Shown: one piece after another, positions 33,463 through 45,856 of the stretch
How the letters are laid out: every line of letters begins with the position of its first letter
Position numbering within the stretch: the first letter of the stretch is position 1
From: Branchiostoma floridae
Taxonomy: Eukaryota; Chordata; Leptocardii; Amphioxiformes; Branchiostomatidae
Reading direction: 5' to 3'
Assembly: GCF_000003815.2 (NCBI RefSeq)
Contig: NC_049984.1
Coordinates: 24,857,672-24,921,671 of the forward strand
DNA: 64,000 bases
Notes under the pieces: model-generated
Database searches by the model: none
What the model was told of the DNA's origin: nothing
The model's input: the letters and a program-made list of their open reading frames with translations, nothing else
Program-made: the position numbers and the translations under genes

Positions 33463-36400
33463 CTAAGGAAGGAATGAAGGAGAAAACAGGCGCAAGACAA
33501 GTCCCAGCCCTGTGGCCGCTGCCAGAGTCACTGCTGATGACGTCACTGTGGATGACTCGCCCGCCAGGTACTGCTGCACGTCACACTCGCATCTAGTATT
33601 CGCCCCGCTATTGGTCAGGAGTTCTCCATGGTAACAGCCAATGAAGTAGGGGAAGTCCGAGGTCATGTGGTACCTGTTAAAACAAGAAGGGCAGGTGTAC
33701 GTGTTCATTTGATACAAGTTCCCGATAGCAAAACCTATTTCAAATCCATTGACATCGACAATCGCCGCCATATTGGGATTCTGACACTTTCCTGTCTGGA
33801 CACTTGGACACTTGTTTCCAGCTACAGTACCGTCATGGATTATTAGTCGGCGCTTCAGTACCGCCGAGTTGCTAAATTGTAAAGGCACAATTTTGGAGGC
33901 AAAAATGTGCAATAAAGGTCTTCATTACAAACAGATCGGAATGGGTAGAGACTACTCTTCAAGTAGACAGCGCAAAGGGTAGAAGACGTAATAGTAACTC
34001 AACTGAAATTTGACGAAACTAAATTCACACGCGTCTTTGACCCACCAACACGGCGGTGGCCAAAATTACGTTATATCACGTGACTACAAACACTTGGCAA
34101 TCTTTCTGGGATTGCTGGACACACCGATACCGTTGATTTGAACATCCTTTCTGACAATTGCAACGCTAAACAACTTCTAATTCTGCGTGCTAGTTTGCTC
34201 TGTTCTGGTGTTAGCTGTAAAATCATGTTAGCCAAACAAAGCTACATCTGATATAACGTCCTTGATCACAGCAACAAAACCTGTCATTCATTTTTACTTT
34301 TTTTTTACTTTTTCTCCTGCAAGGGACGTTCGGACACGCATTCAAACTGTGTACTTGCTATGTATTTATCCTTTGCTATTCATAAGTTTGAGTGTCTTGT
34401 GTAATATTTTATTTTTCAAAATGTAAAAGTGGCAGCGAGAACTTACGCTGTAACTTTGTCTTTGTTCATTCATTTGTATTGTTGTTTCTTTCAATAAATA
34501 AAACAAACTCTATACCTGTAAGTTCCGTTGACGGTGATGCCGTGACAGGCGTCCAGGTCGTCGTGCACGTACAGGGTTCCGTCCTCCTTCCGCGGGCCGT
34601 AGATGGCGATGCCGTCAAACGCCACCCCCACGATGCCGGAAGCGCCCGAGTCACCCATGGCATTGTCCGGGAGACAGTTCGCCTCGTGGTGATAGTGGTA
34701 GCTGTGGAGGAAAAAAAAGTCACTCCAAAAGTCGGGTCTTTTGTCACTTATTTCAATACCCACATTCAACGCTATCTTGTGAAAATACCCCTGCTATTCA
34801 TGAATACAACGAGTTTGCATTTAACACCTTTTATAAGTTGATAACTTTGGTATTTATCATGGAAGCTCATCTGTGATGGTAGCAAGCAGAGTACAATGCT
34901 AAACTTTTTTCCAACACAAAAAGTACACACGGATCAAATTTTCAAAGACCACTGAAGAAGGCAACAGTGGTCGTTGAAATTTGGACCCGTATATTTTTGG
35001 ATTGGAAGAAAGTTTAGCATTGCACTAAAAATCTGGTACATTGTATTTGTATTTTCTACTTGGATGGATCAGAAGTAGCCTAGGTGCCATCCTCCGATTT
35101 TTTAGTAAAGAATGTAAAAGGTTCCGTTTTTTTTCCCACTCAACTTTACCTTTATGAATGCTTTAAAGTATGCTTAAAGATCGGATTTCGTACAGTGTCA
35201 GGAGCAAATTCGTGGGAAGGTCCTCTATGTTTGACAGCAACTTGTTTCTGTATCTGTATCTATATAGCCGGTATAACCGCCCTTCGGCGTAACACACCAG
35301 CTTCGCAGGCACGCGGTGCGGCAGCAGCTGGTTATATTACACTGAACGATCCGTCACAACCAACTTCTGCACATATCTGCAAGCGTTCTTTAAAACTATC
35401 CAGAGAAGATGCCCCTACTGTGCTTGGTGATAAAAAGTTCCACTCTACGATAGTTCTGGGAAAATGCGAATTTTTGAACACATCAATCCTAGCTTGGTTA
35501 CTCTGGTACTTGAAGTCATGGCTGTTTCTTGTTCTTTTTTGAGCTGGTATTAGATACTTATCAGTCGGTACGTCCACTGTTGGACGCCCGTTTGAGGCAC
35601 TTGACATGGTCACGTAAAAAAAAGATTAAAAAATTGCGGTGGGCTAAATCAGGCTGTGAAAGGTGTCCTCGTAATCCCCACGAGTTGTTCTATCTGCCTT
35701 GTGAATCTCAAGCGATGGACTTTTACGAGAAAGTATTTATTTGATGTCAAAGTTGACCGATTTTCGACAGCTTTTTCCTATGGTTTCGCCATTGTTTTCA
35801 AGCCGAAATACGCACCGCATGGGGGTTTCGGGGTGTCCGCTTAGTGGGCGAGGTTCAACTGTTTCCGGGTCACGCTATACCGTTGCGGCAGTCACTCGGG
35901 ACCTCACTCGGTAGTGTACACAAGTACTTTTGATGGTGCTGTCAGCGTTTTAGCATGTCACGAAGTAATATTGAAATGTCTTTGAAGTATAAGACAGCAC
36001 TATGATCTGTAAGGTGTTATTCCAATAGGTTGCGTCGTGGGTAAAGTGAACTGTAGGTTAACGTTAGCCGACGAAGGCTTTTTGCATCTGACTGTTAACT
36101 GTTGAAGATATTAGATACATTGCTCGCGCCTGACTGAGGGATTAACTAAGATTAGAACAGTATATAGCTAATTAATGGCGAAAAACGTGTTCAGAAGAGA
36201 AACTGTGCCAATTTGAATGACACTAAAAATAGCACCGTAAGAATTGTAACGTTATATAGCTAACTTGTAGCGGAAAACGTGTTCAGAAGACAAACTGTGT
36301 CAATTTGAATGACACATCTAAAGGACCGTTGTGCGCTGCATTAAGTGTATATAGCAAACTAATAGCGAAAAACGTGTTCAGAAGAGAAACTGTGTCAATT

Positions 36401-39400
36401 TGAATGACAGACTTACAGAACAGTAAGAACTATAACGTTATGTAGCTACATGTAAAAGCGCAAAACGTGTTCAGAAGTCAATTTGAATGACACACTTGCA
36501 GATAGCGCAATAAGAACTGTACATAGCTAACTCATAGCGAAGTGTTACGTGTTCAGAAGACAGACTGTGTCAATTTGAATGACACACTTGCAGATAGCGC
36601 AATAAGAACTGTATATAGCAAACTAATAGCGGAAAAAGTGTTCAGAAGACAAACTGTGTCAATTTGAATGACACACTTGCAGATAGCGCAATAAGAACTG
36701 TATATAGCAAACTAATAGCGGAAAAAGTGTTCAGGAGACAAACTGTGTCAATTTGAATGACACACTTACAGGTAGCGCAATAAGAAATGTACATAGCTTA
36801 CTCATAGCGAAGTGTAACGTGTTCAGAAGACAAACTGTGTCAATTTGAATGACACACTTGCAGATAGCGCAATAAGAACTGTATATAGCAAACTAATAGC
36901 GGAAAAAGTGTTCAGGAGACAAACTGTGTCAATTTGAATGACACACTTGCAGATAGCGCAATAAGAACTGTATATAGCAAACTAATAGCGGGAAATGTGT
37001 TCAGAAGACAAACTGTGTCAATTTGAATGACATACTTGCAGATAGCGCAATAAGAAATGTACATAGCTAACTAATAGCGGAAAAAGTGTTCAGGAGACAA
37101 ACTGTGTCAATTTGAATGACACACTTGCAGATAGCGCAATAAGAACTGTATATAGCAAACTAATAGCGGAAAAAGTGTTCAGGAGACAAACTGTGTCAAT
37201 TTGAATGACATACTTGCAGATAGCGCAATAAGAACTGTATATAGCAAACTAATAGCGGAAAAAGTGTTCAGAAGACAAACTGTGTCAATTTGAATGACAT
37301 ACTTGCAGATAGCGCAATAAGAAATGTACATAGCTAACTAATAGCGGAAAAAGTGTTCAGGAGACAAACTGTGTCAATTTGAATGACACACTTGCAGATA
37401 GCGCAATAAGAACTGTATATAGCAAACTAATAGCGGAAAAAGTGTTCAGGAGACAAACTGTGTCAATTAAAATGACACACTTACAGGTAGCGCAATAAGA
37501 AATGTATATAGCTAACTCATAGCGAAGTGTAGTGTTCAGAAGAGAAACTGTGTCAATTTGAATGACACACTCACAGAACAGTTAGAACTATAACGTTATG
37601 TAGCTACATGTAATAGCGCAAAACGTGTTCAGAAGACAAACTGTGTCAATTTGAATGACACACTTGCAGATAGCGCAATAAGAACTGTACATAGCTAACT
37701 CATAGCGGAAAAAGCGTTCAGGAGACAAACTGTGTCAATTTGAATGACATACTTGCAGATAGCGCAATAAGAAATGTATATAGCAAACTAATAGCAGAAA
37801 AAGTGTTTAGAAGACAAACTGTGTCAATTTAAATGACACCCTTACAGGTAGCGCAATAAGAAATGTACATAGCTAACTCATAGCGAAGTGTAACGCGTTC
37901 AGTTGACAAACTGTGTCAATTTGAATGACACACTTGCAGATAGCCCAATAAGAACTGTATATAGCACACTAATAGCGGAAAAAGTGTTCAGGAGACAAAC
38001 TGTGTCAATTGAATGACACATTTATAGAACAGCGATGTATGTAAGAACTGTATATATAAAACTTAAAGAAAAAAAACGTGATCAGAAGACTACCTGTGTC
38101 AATATGACACATTATAGAACAAAGCTGTAAGAACTGTATATAGCAAACTAATAGCGAAAAACCTGTTCAGGGGACAAACTGTGTCAATTTGAATGGTACA
38201 CTTGCAGAATAGCGCCGTAAGAACTGTATATACATGTAGCTAGCTTAAAGCAGAAAGCGTGTTCAAGAGACAAACTGTGTCAATTTTAATGACACATTTA
38301 CAGAATAGCGCCAAAAAACTGTGTATAGCTAACTTAAAGCACAAAGTGAGTTCAGAAGACTACCTGTGTCGATTTAAATGACACACCTATAGAATAAGCA
38401 CTGTTACAACATGTATATATATTTAAGTAACAGCGCAACGTGTTCAAGAGACAAACTGTGTCAATTTGAATGACACATTATAGAACAGTGCTGTAAGAAC
38501 TTTATATAGCAAACTAATAGCGAAAAACGTGTTCAGGAGACAAGCTGTGTCAATTTGAATGACACACTTACAGAATAGCGCCGTTAAAACAGTATATAAC
38601 TAACTTAAAGCGAAAAGTGTATTCAGTAGACTACCTAGCTGTGTCAATTTGAATGACAGATTTATAGAAAAGTGCTGTAAGAACTGTATATAGCGGAAAA
38701 CGTGTTCAGGGGACAAACTGTGTCAATTTGCATGACATACTCACATTATAGCGCCCTAAAAACAGTACATAGCTAACCAATTTAAAAAAAAAAACGTGTT
38801 TAGGATACAAAATGTGTCTATGTGAATGACACATTCATAGAACAGCGAGGTAAATTTATTTTGACGAAAGCTTGCTCTAACAAAAACTTTTTCAATCGGA
38901 CGATCATACTATTTAATTATCGCTTTACTTTACTTGTGTGTCATATGAATTGACACAGTTGCCCACCTAACGAAGTTTTCTGTTGTAAAATGGTTATATG
39001 CAGTTCTTACAGCGCTTTTCTTTAGGTGTGTCATACAAATTGACACAGTTTTGTGTCCTGAACACATTAGCCGTTAAGATTTAGTCATACATTTGTATAC
39101 TATACGTTTGGCGCTATTCTACAAATGTGTCGAAACAAATCGACACAGCTGTGCTTTTGACTACGTTTTCAGCAATAAAGTTGTTAGGTACAGCCCAAAG
39201 TACACTTTTTACCAGTGTGTCATATAAATTGACACAAATTCTTTACTGTCCAATTTTTTCCGTGATCAATTTTACACACGTTAAACAGCGCTTTTCTAAT
39301 TGTGGGTGATATAGATTGACACAGTTGTCCCCCGGAAAAACGTTTTCCATTTTTAAGACACGGTTCAAACATCGCTTACAAAGGTGTCAGACAAATTCAC

Positions 39401-42400
39401 ACAATTTCCCTCCTGAAAAAGTCGTCCGCCATCAAGACAATTTTACACTGATTTCACATCGTGTTTCTACAAGTGTGTCATATGAAATAACAGTTGTCCT
39501 CCTGACAAGGTTTTCTGTCATTTGATACAGTTGTCGACCTGACCGTGAGGGTTTTCCGTTTTGTGAAATTTTAATAAGTTTTAAAAAACTTGTTAATTGA
39601 CACAGTTGTCGTCCAAGTCTTCCATCAGTTTAATACTGTTTAATCATCGCACTAGTGTGCCATACTATCAGTGACATTTGTCCACCAAAGTTTCCGTCAT
39701 GAGGCAGTTTTATACTGTTTAACACTCGGTTATTAATTGCAAAGCCGTCCTCCTGACAAAGTTTTCTGTTATAAACTATTGTGTTAAGTAATGTGACAAA
39801 CTAGCAAACTGAATAGATATGCCTAAATCGTATAATCATTCGATTGAAAAAGTTTTCGGCAGAGCGAGTTTTCCGTCATAAGATAGTTATTATGCGTTTC
39901 AAAAGTGTGTCATATGATTGACACAGTTTTCAGCTCAGACAGCGCAGTACTAGATTTGACAGTTTACTTGAACAAGTTAGTATTTCAGTTACTTTAAACC
40001 CTACCATGGTCCAAACTCCAGTAATCAGTTGTTAATTGATATGAAATAACCGCATCTAAAGTCATATATATACGAAGGAACGCCATTTAGTTCGTAAGAA
40101 GGGACCTTAGAACTTGTCTGACACACTTGCAGAAAAGCGCTGCCTGAACCGCGCTATTATGTAAGTGTGTCATTCATATTGACACAGTTTGACTTCTGAA
40201 CACGCATTAATATTCCGCTTTAAGTTAGCTATATACAGATCTTACGGTGCCATTATATAAGTGTGTCATTCAAATTGACACAGTTTGTCTCCTGAACACG
40301 TATTTTGCTATTAGTTAGCTCTATACAGTTCTTACGGCGCTAATATGTAAGTGTGTCATTCAAATTGACACAGTTTGTCTCCTGAATACGTTACACTTCG
40401 CTATGAGTTAGCTATATACATTTCTTATTGCGCTACCTGTAAGTGTGTCATTCAAATTGACACAGTTTGTCTCCTGAATACGTTTTCGCTATTAGTTTGT
40501 TATATACAGTTCTTTGGGCGCTGTCTACAAGTGTGTCATTCAAATTGACACAGTTTGACATTTGAACACGCATTCCGCTTTAAGTTAACTATATACAGTT
40601 CTTACAGCGCTATTCTATAATGCATTGTGTCATTCAAATTGACACAGTTTGTCTCCTGAACATGTTTTTCGCTCCTAGTTAGCTATATAAAGTTCTTACG
40701 GCACTATCCTGTAAGTGTGTCATTCAAAGTGACACAGTTTGACTCCTGAACACGTTTTTCGCTATTAGTTATCTATATACAGTTCTTACGGCACTATTAT
40801 GTGAGTGTGTCATTCCAATTGACACAGTTTGACTCCTGAACACGTCTTCCGCTATTAGTTACCTATATACAGTTCTTTTAGCTTTCTTCTATAAGTGTGT
40901 CATTCAAATTGACACAGCTTGACATTTGAACACGCATTCCGCTTCAAGTTACCTATATACAGTTCTTACAGCGCTATTCTATAATGCATTGTGTCATTCA
41001 AATTGACACAGTTTGTCTCCTGAACACGTTTTTCGCTATTAGTTAGCTATATACAGTTCATTCAGCTTTGTTCTGCAAGTGTGTCATTCAAATTGGCACA
41101 GTTTGACACCTGAATACGTTTTCCGCGATTTCTTCGCTATATACAGGTCTTGCATTGCTGTTCTATAAATGTGTCATTCAAAGTGACACATTTTGTCTCC
41201 TGAACACGTTTCTCGCTATTAGTTAGCTATATACAGTTCTTACGGCGCTATTATGTAAGTGTGTCATTCAAATTGACACAGTTTGACTCCTGAACACGTC
41301 TTCCGCTATTAGTTACCTATATACAGTTCTTTTAGCTTTCTTCTATAAGTGTGTCATTCAAATTGACACAGCTTGACATTTGAACACGCATTCCGCTTCA
41401 AGTTACCTATATACAGTTCTTACAGCGCTATTCTATAATGCATGCATTGTGTCATTCAAATTGACACAGTTTGTCTCCTGAACACGTTTTTCGCCATTAG
41501 TTAGCTACATACAATCCTTACGGCACCATTATGTAAGTGTGTCATTCAAATTGACACAGTTGGACTCCTGAACACGTTTTTCGCTATTAGTTAGCTATAT
41601 ACATTTCTTTCAGCTTTGTTCTATAAGTGTGTCATTTAAAGTGACACAGTTGGACTCCTGAACACGCATTGCACTTTAAGTTACCTAATAAGTATGTACA
41701 GTTTTTTTACAGCGCTGTTCTATGAATGCATCATTCAAATTGACACAGTTTGTCTCCTGAACACGTTTTTCGCTATTAGTTAGCTGTATACAGTTCATTC
41801 AGCTTTGTTCTATAAGTGTGTCATTCAAATTGACACAGTTTGTCTCCTGAATACGTTTTCGCTATTAGTTTGCTATATACAGTTCTTTGGGCGCTGTCTA
41901 CAAGTGTGTCATTCAAATTGACACAGATTGACATTTGAACACGCATTCCGCTTCAAGTTAGCTATATACAGTTCTTACAGCGCTATTCTATAATGCATTG
42001 TGTCATTCAAATTGGCACAGTTTGTCTCCTGAAGATGTTTTTCGCTCCTAGTTAGCTATATACAGTTCTTACGGCACTATCATGTAAGTGTGTCATTCAA
42101 ATTGACACAGTTTGACTCCTGAACACGTTTTCCGCTATTAGTTAGCTATATACAGTTCTTTTAGCTTTGTTCTATAAGTGTGTCATTCAAATTGGCACAG
42201 TTTGACACCTGAATACGTTTTCCGCGATTACTTAATAGCTATATACAGGTCTAACATCGCTGTTCTATAAATGTGTCATTCAAAGTGACACATTTTCTCT
42301 CCTGAACACGTTTCTCGCTATTGTTAGCTACATACAGTTCTTACGGCGCTATTATGTAAGTGCGCCATTCAAATTGACATAGTTTGTCTCCTAAACACGT

Positions 42401-44131
42401 TTATCGCTATTAGTTAAGCTACATACAGTTCTTACGGCGCCAATATGTTAGTGTGTCATTCAAATTGACACAGTTTTTCTCCCCAAGGAGGTCTCCCGAA
42501 CACGTTTTCCGCTATTAGTTCCCTGTATACACTTCTTACAGCACTGTTCTATAAATGTGTTATTCAAATTAACACAGTTTGTCTCCTGATGTCTACGAGA
42601 ATTCCAGTTAGTTCGTTCGGAGGGGACCTTACAACCGTTGCAGATTCGCAACGTGGGCCGAGACGATACGAACAAACACAAACTTAAAAAACGTTCTGCA
42701 AGTTCAAACATACTGTCGCCAAGAGTCCCTTAACAAACCCAATTTAACAATATGCGTAAGCCTGACTTGAATCCTCCTCTACCGAACCTAGCGCAGACTG
42801 AGACCGTCAAGATACCTGGTGACCCGCGTTCAATGACCTCACTCGTACGACCCGGAAGTATATGATCGTAATCGGTTGCACGGAAACCCCCATGCAGTGC
42901 GTAATCGAGGCCGAAAACAGGCATAAAGAGCCAGTTTGAAGGCTAACTTTGACTCTTCAAATCTCATCCCGAAATAATATTTGAATCAACACGAGTACTG
43001 TAGGCGATAGAACAACTCGTGGGGATTACGTGGGCACCTTTGACAGCCTGATTTGAGCCACCGCGATTTTTTAATCTTTTTTTTACGCGACCATGTCAAG
43101 TGCCTCAAACGGGCGTCCAACACCACTACTAAGCCTATTGGTCATTTTGTACTTACTCTCCCCGTTCGGCGGGGTGTCCGTCGCAGGCGTCCAACACCTC
43201 GTTCTCCACAGCGTCCTGGCACTCGCGGTTGAAGGGGTTGTAGATAGGGACGCCGTTCACGGCCATGCCGATAGGACCCATACCCAGGCAACCGGGGGTG
43301 GACGCCGTGGTGGGCGTCACTGGGATACGGAATGTGTGACTCTGGGGTGGGGGTTAGAAAAAAACCATAAAACAAGCGTTCGGTATACTAAAATAGTATT
43401 GTATAAGTTCACCTATGTTCGCGAGATTTTTCTGTTTGCGATATTTGCTACTGACCCTCTCTTCGCGAACTTGTTTTATTGTGTAATCTACACTCTATAT
43501 ATCGCCCCCCTCCCCAAACGGTTCCCCAAATTGCTGTAGAACAATTTGAACCAGTCACAGTTGACATGGGTAATGGCATATGTTAGAATCAACAAAATAT
43601 CTGTAAAGCGGTGGCAGTTACTTGAGTCCAAAGAGGGTCTATTTTGGACAAGGCCACGGGCTTTCACTAGGTGAAAATCCGCCATTTTGAAAAGTAGTAG
43701 TTGCCATGGCAACCAGAGACCACAGAACTTAAAACTCTCCCATTTCTGTAAGTTTGGTCCAAAGCCCAACCACAACAAAAAATTAAGGAAAATCGATTTT
43801 TGTTGTGTCTGGACAACTTTTCCCGATTTTGCTTGTTTTGTTGGGTTTTTTTTTGTTTTTCTTTACAGACATCAGCTCTAAATTCTCTCACCTGTTCTGT
43901 GAGATCGTTCGGGTTGCCTGTACCGGGGTACGTCCCCGTGGCGTGGTCTGGGATCCCGTTCGACGTCAGCACCAGAGCGTCGCCGTCCTGGGTGATGGAC
44001 ACCGTCCCCTGCTTCCCCGAGTTGGTCTCGGTGTGGGTACGGGCCTGGAAGGCGGCGATCTCGTCCGCCGAGAGACCGAGCACCGTGGCAGGGAGGACGG
44101 CTAACACAAGGGCTGCACAGAACCGGAACAT
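33463..44131 (-). CDS. Secreted or GPI-anchored YHYH-domain protein (four exons)
   Basis: Predicted exons on the minus strand: 44131-43892, 43341-43157, 34701-34516 and 33673-33463. All have GT-AG borders, and phases 0, 2, 2 give 273 codons and a stop. Residues 1-20 are a signal peptide (FCAALVLAVLPATVLG). The YHYH motif is at 143-146 (DYHYHHEANCLP). It is preceded by MGPIGMAVNGVPIYNPF and followed by SGIVGVAFDGIAIYGP and DLDACHG, two related half-repeats of the YHYH domain, then YHMTSDFPYFIGCYHGEL. The tail (TLAAATGLGLVLRLF) is hydrophobic and ends the protein, as in GPI-anchored proteins. The biochemical role of YHYH proteins is not established. Intron 2 (8.4 kb) contains a 7.5-kb foldback transposon. 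Decayed copies of exon 1 lie upstream. Confidence 0.82.
34885..35030. repeat. Foldback repeat in YHYH intron 2
   Basis: ACAATGCTAAACTTTTTTCC and GGAAGAAAGTTTAGCATTGC are inverted arms, and inner GACCACTG/CAGTGGTC also pair. The ~145-bp segment can form one long hairpin. No coding. Confidence 0.65.
35332..35559 (-). pseudogene. Non-LTR retrotransposon reverse-transcriptase C-terminal fragment
   Basis: The minus strand reads RTRNSHDFKYQSNQARIDVF and then KNSHFPRTIVEWNFLSPSTV followed by SLDSFKERLQ. This is the RTRNSH...FFPRTI..WN.LP...SLDSFKxxL tail seen in many invertebrate jockey/CR1-type polymerases. A short ATAGATACAGATACAG tract near 35255 looks like the 3' tail. The relic is 5'-truncated and ends 19 bp from the foldback element. 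Confidence 0.75.
35578..43122. mobile_element. Foldback-type transposon, 7.5 kb, opposed tandem arrays
   Basis: Outer ends are inverted copies: TGTTGGACGCCCGTTTGAGG at the left and CCTCAAACGGGCGTCCAACA at the right. Homology continues inward for about 300 bp (GACATGGTCACG, AAAAGATTAAAAAAT, CCCCACGAGTTGTTC, CGCATGGGGGTTTC). About 36170-38850 holds some 30 units of ~89 bp, each with TGTGTCA-N7-TGACACA, GCGCAATAAGAACTGTATAT and GTGTTCAGGAGACAAAC. About 38940-42600 holds a similar number in the opposite orientation, diverged in the middle. CCAC flanks both ends (35574-35577 and 43123-43126), a possible 4-bp target duplication. No transposase frame is present. The layout matches foldback elements such as Drosophila FB; the superfamily is unknown. 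Confidence 0.85.
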
Positions 44132-45560
44132 CACGCTGTAGCTAGGGAGTTCCTAACGGAAAATCACAAAGACGCACAGTGTTAGATAATTATCCATACA
44201 CTGCATTGTTAGCAGCGACACCTAGCTGCAGTTCAAAGTGCCCCTTGGTCGGAAAGATAGCTAACACAATGGCTGCACAGAACCGCAACATCACGCTGTA
44301 GTAGAGAGTACCTATAAACGGGAAATCATAAAGAGATACCGTGAAACTGTGAGATAAAATTAAATATTCATACACCACGTTGTTAGCAGCGACACCTAGC
44401 TGCAGTACAAAGTGAACCATAGCCGAGAGGACGGCTACCACAAGAACTGTAACATGCATTGGCATAATACCGGTCATAAGCCTTATACCGGTCGATTAAA
44501 AATAGTGGAACTTAAAGAGATCTACACATGCAACAATAGTTATTTCTGAGGTATGCACACTTCAGACATCTAGGTGTCCAATACATAATTTACAAAGCAT
44601 CGATAACAATGCATTCGAAGACAACAAGGCCAAAAGTTTTCAGTTCATTTTCGGGGAAGGCGAGCTCGTCGTGCACGCGTGGGACAAACACACTGTCACG
44701 TTCATCGCCAGATTTGTAGATAATAATCACATGTGCTCACGGCACAAGACGAGCATGATTCAACAGCAATCTTGAATTTCTTTTGGTGACCTACAACTCG
44801 TGTAAAAGTGTGAGGAACCGTTGCATAATAGCCCGGATCTACGGCTGAATGGGTCAAATTGAACGTACGCCGCCATTTTCCCGCCATTTTTAATGCTACG
44901 GCCAGCAGTAAAGTTTTACGTCATAGCGGTTGTGACGGACCAAAATTAAATGAAAATTCTTGTCAGTATACGCCCATTTTCTCATGACTTTTTGTATGCT
45001 CATGCAGATTTTTGTTTTGTGCAACTACTAACAGGAAAGAAAGGAACAACAGAGGATGAATAAAGGTACATAGCGGCAGTTAATTGTGCCGTGTTTCGTT
45101 CGACCGGTATAGTGCACCCCCTTCCAACCACGCGCCCGTTCTCCGTGCAATTCCGCGGTGTGTTCCAATTACGATGTTATGTTTTTAGCAGGACCAGAGA
45201 GACAAAATAATTTACACAGAAGAAGTGGCAAAGGTAAGCTGTAACAGCAACATGTAACTGGAGAAAATGATGCTTTGATCATTTGCCAAATTAGCATTGC
45301 TTGAGAAATTGCAGTAAACCGACCGGTATTATGCCAATGGATGTTAGCAGCATCATGGTATGATAGAGAGTACCTATAAACGGGAAATCACTAAGAGATA
45401 CCGTGAAACTGTGAGATAAATATTCATACGCCGCCTTGTTAGCAGCGACTCCTAGCTGCAGTACACAGTGAACCATAGCCGAGAGGACGGCTAACACAAG
45501 GACTGTTGTAAACAGCAACATCGCGGTAGCTAGAAAGTACCTAACACAAAACCAGTATGG
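44098..45560 (-). repeat. Tandem decayed copies of YHYH first exon and 5' flank
   Basis: The block from GGACGGCTAACACAAGG and GCTGCACAGAACC through CATCACGCTGTAG, GAGAGTACCTATAAACGGGA, AGATACCGTGAAACTGTGAG and TTGTTAGCAGCGACACCTAG-CTGCAG recurs with a period of about 160 bp. The true exon copy is at 44131. Decayed copies lie near 44293, 44440 (split by a transposon and resuming at 45338) and 45522. Copies begin with signal-peptide-like readings such as MLRFCAAIVLAI and MLLFTTVLVLAVL and then lose the YHYH frame. Confidence 0.8.
44457..45337. mobile_element. Inverted-repeat element (~880 bp), copy 1
   Basis: The left end ATTGGCATAATACCGGTC mirrors the right end GACCGGTATTATGCCAAT. It splits the third tandem copy of the YHYH 5' region. 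A full-length homologue in inverted orientation is at 55940-56825. The frame at 44702-44887 lies inside it and has no known domain. Confidence 0.8.
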
Positions 45561-45605
45561 TATACGCTAGTACAAAATACTTGATCTTCAACCAGATTTC
45601 GCTGT

Positions 45606-45712
45606 GACATAAGATAGTATCATAAGCTTGGGAAGGGGGTTTAGCCGGCAGAGCGAATAAAACTCCTCTGCCGGCTAAACTCCTTCCCAAGATTATGATA
45701 CTATCTTATGTC
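45606..45712. mobile_element. Near-perfect hairpin element (107 bp)
   Basis: GACATAAGATAGTATCATAA, TTGGGAAGG and TTTAGCCGGCAGAG pair with the mirrored CTCTGCCGGCTAAA, CCTTCCCAA and TTATGATACTATCTTATGTC, leaving a ~10-base loop (CGAATAAAAC-like). A compact foldback MITE. Confidence 0.85.
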
Positions 45713-45856
45713 GACACCGCAAGATCTGCTTAGAGATTACAAAATACTCAATTCCAAGCCGATATCGTTCCGACAACTTCGGGTGCGAATTTGGGCGACT
45801 CCTTTAGGGCTTTTCAGAGCTGCGCATTGCGTTGACAAAATAGGTTGTGTCTTTAA

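Noticed and set aside
34391-34841. Plus-strand frame opposite the YHYH exon 3
   Set aside because: It is the antisense shadow of the minus-strand exon encoding DYHYHHEANCLP. The same is true of 43093-43539 and 43800-44141.
36170-42600. Regularly spaced repeats resembling a CRISPR array
   Set aside because: The whole ~89-bp unit is conserved, not only a short repeat with unique spacers, the arms are in opposite orientation, and the host is an animal. It is a tandem array inside a foldback transposon.
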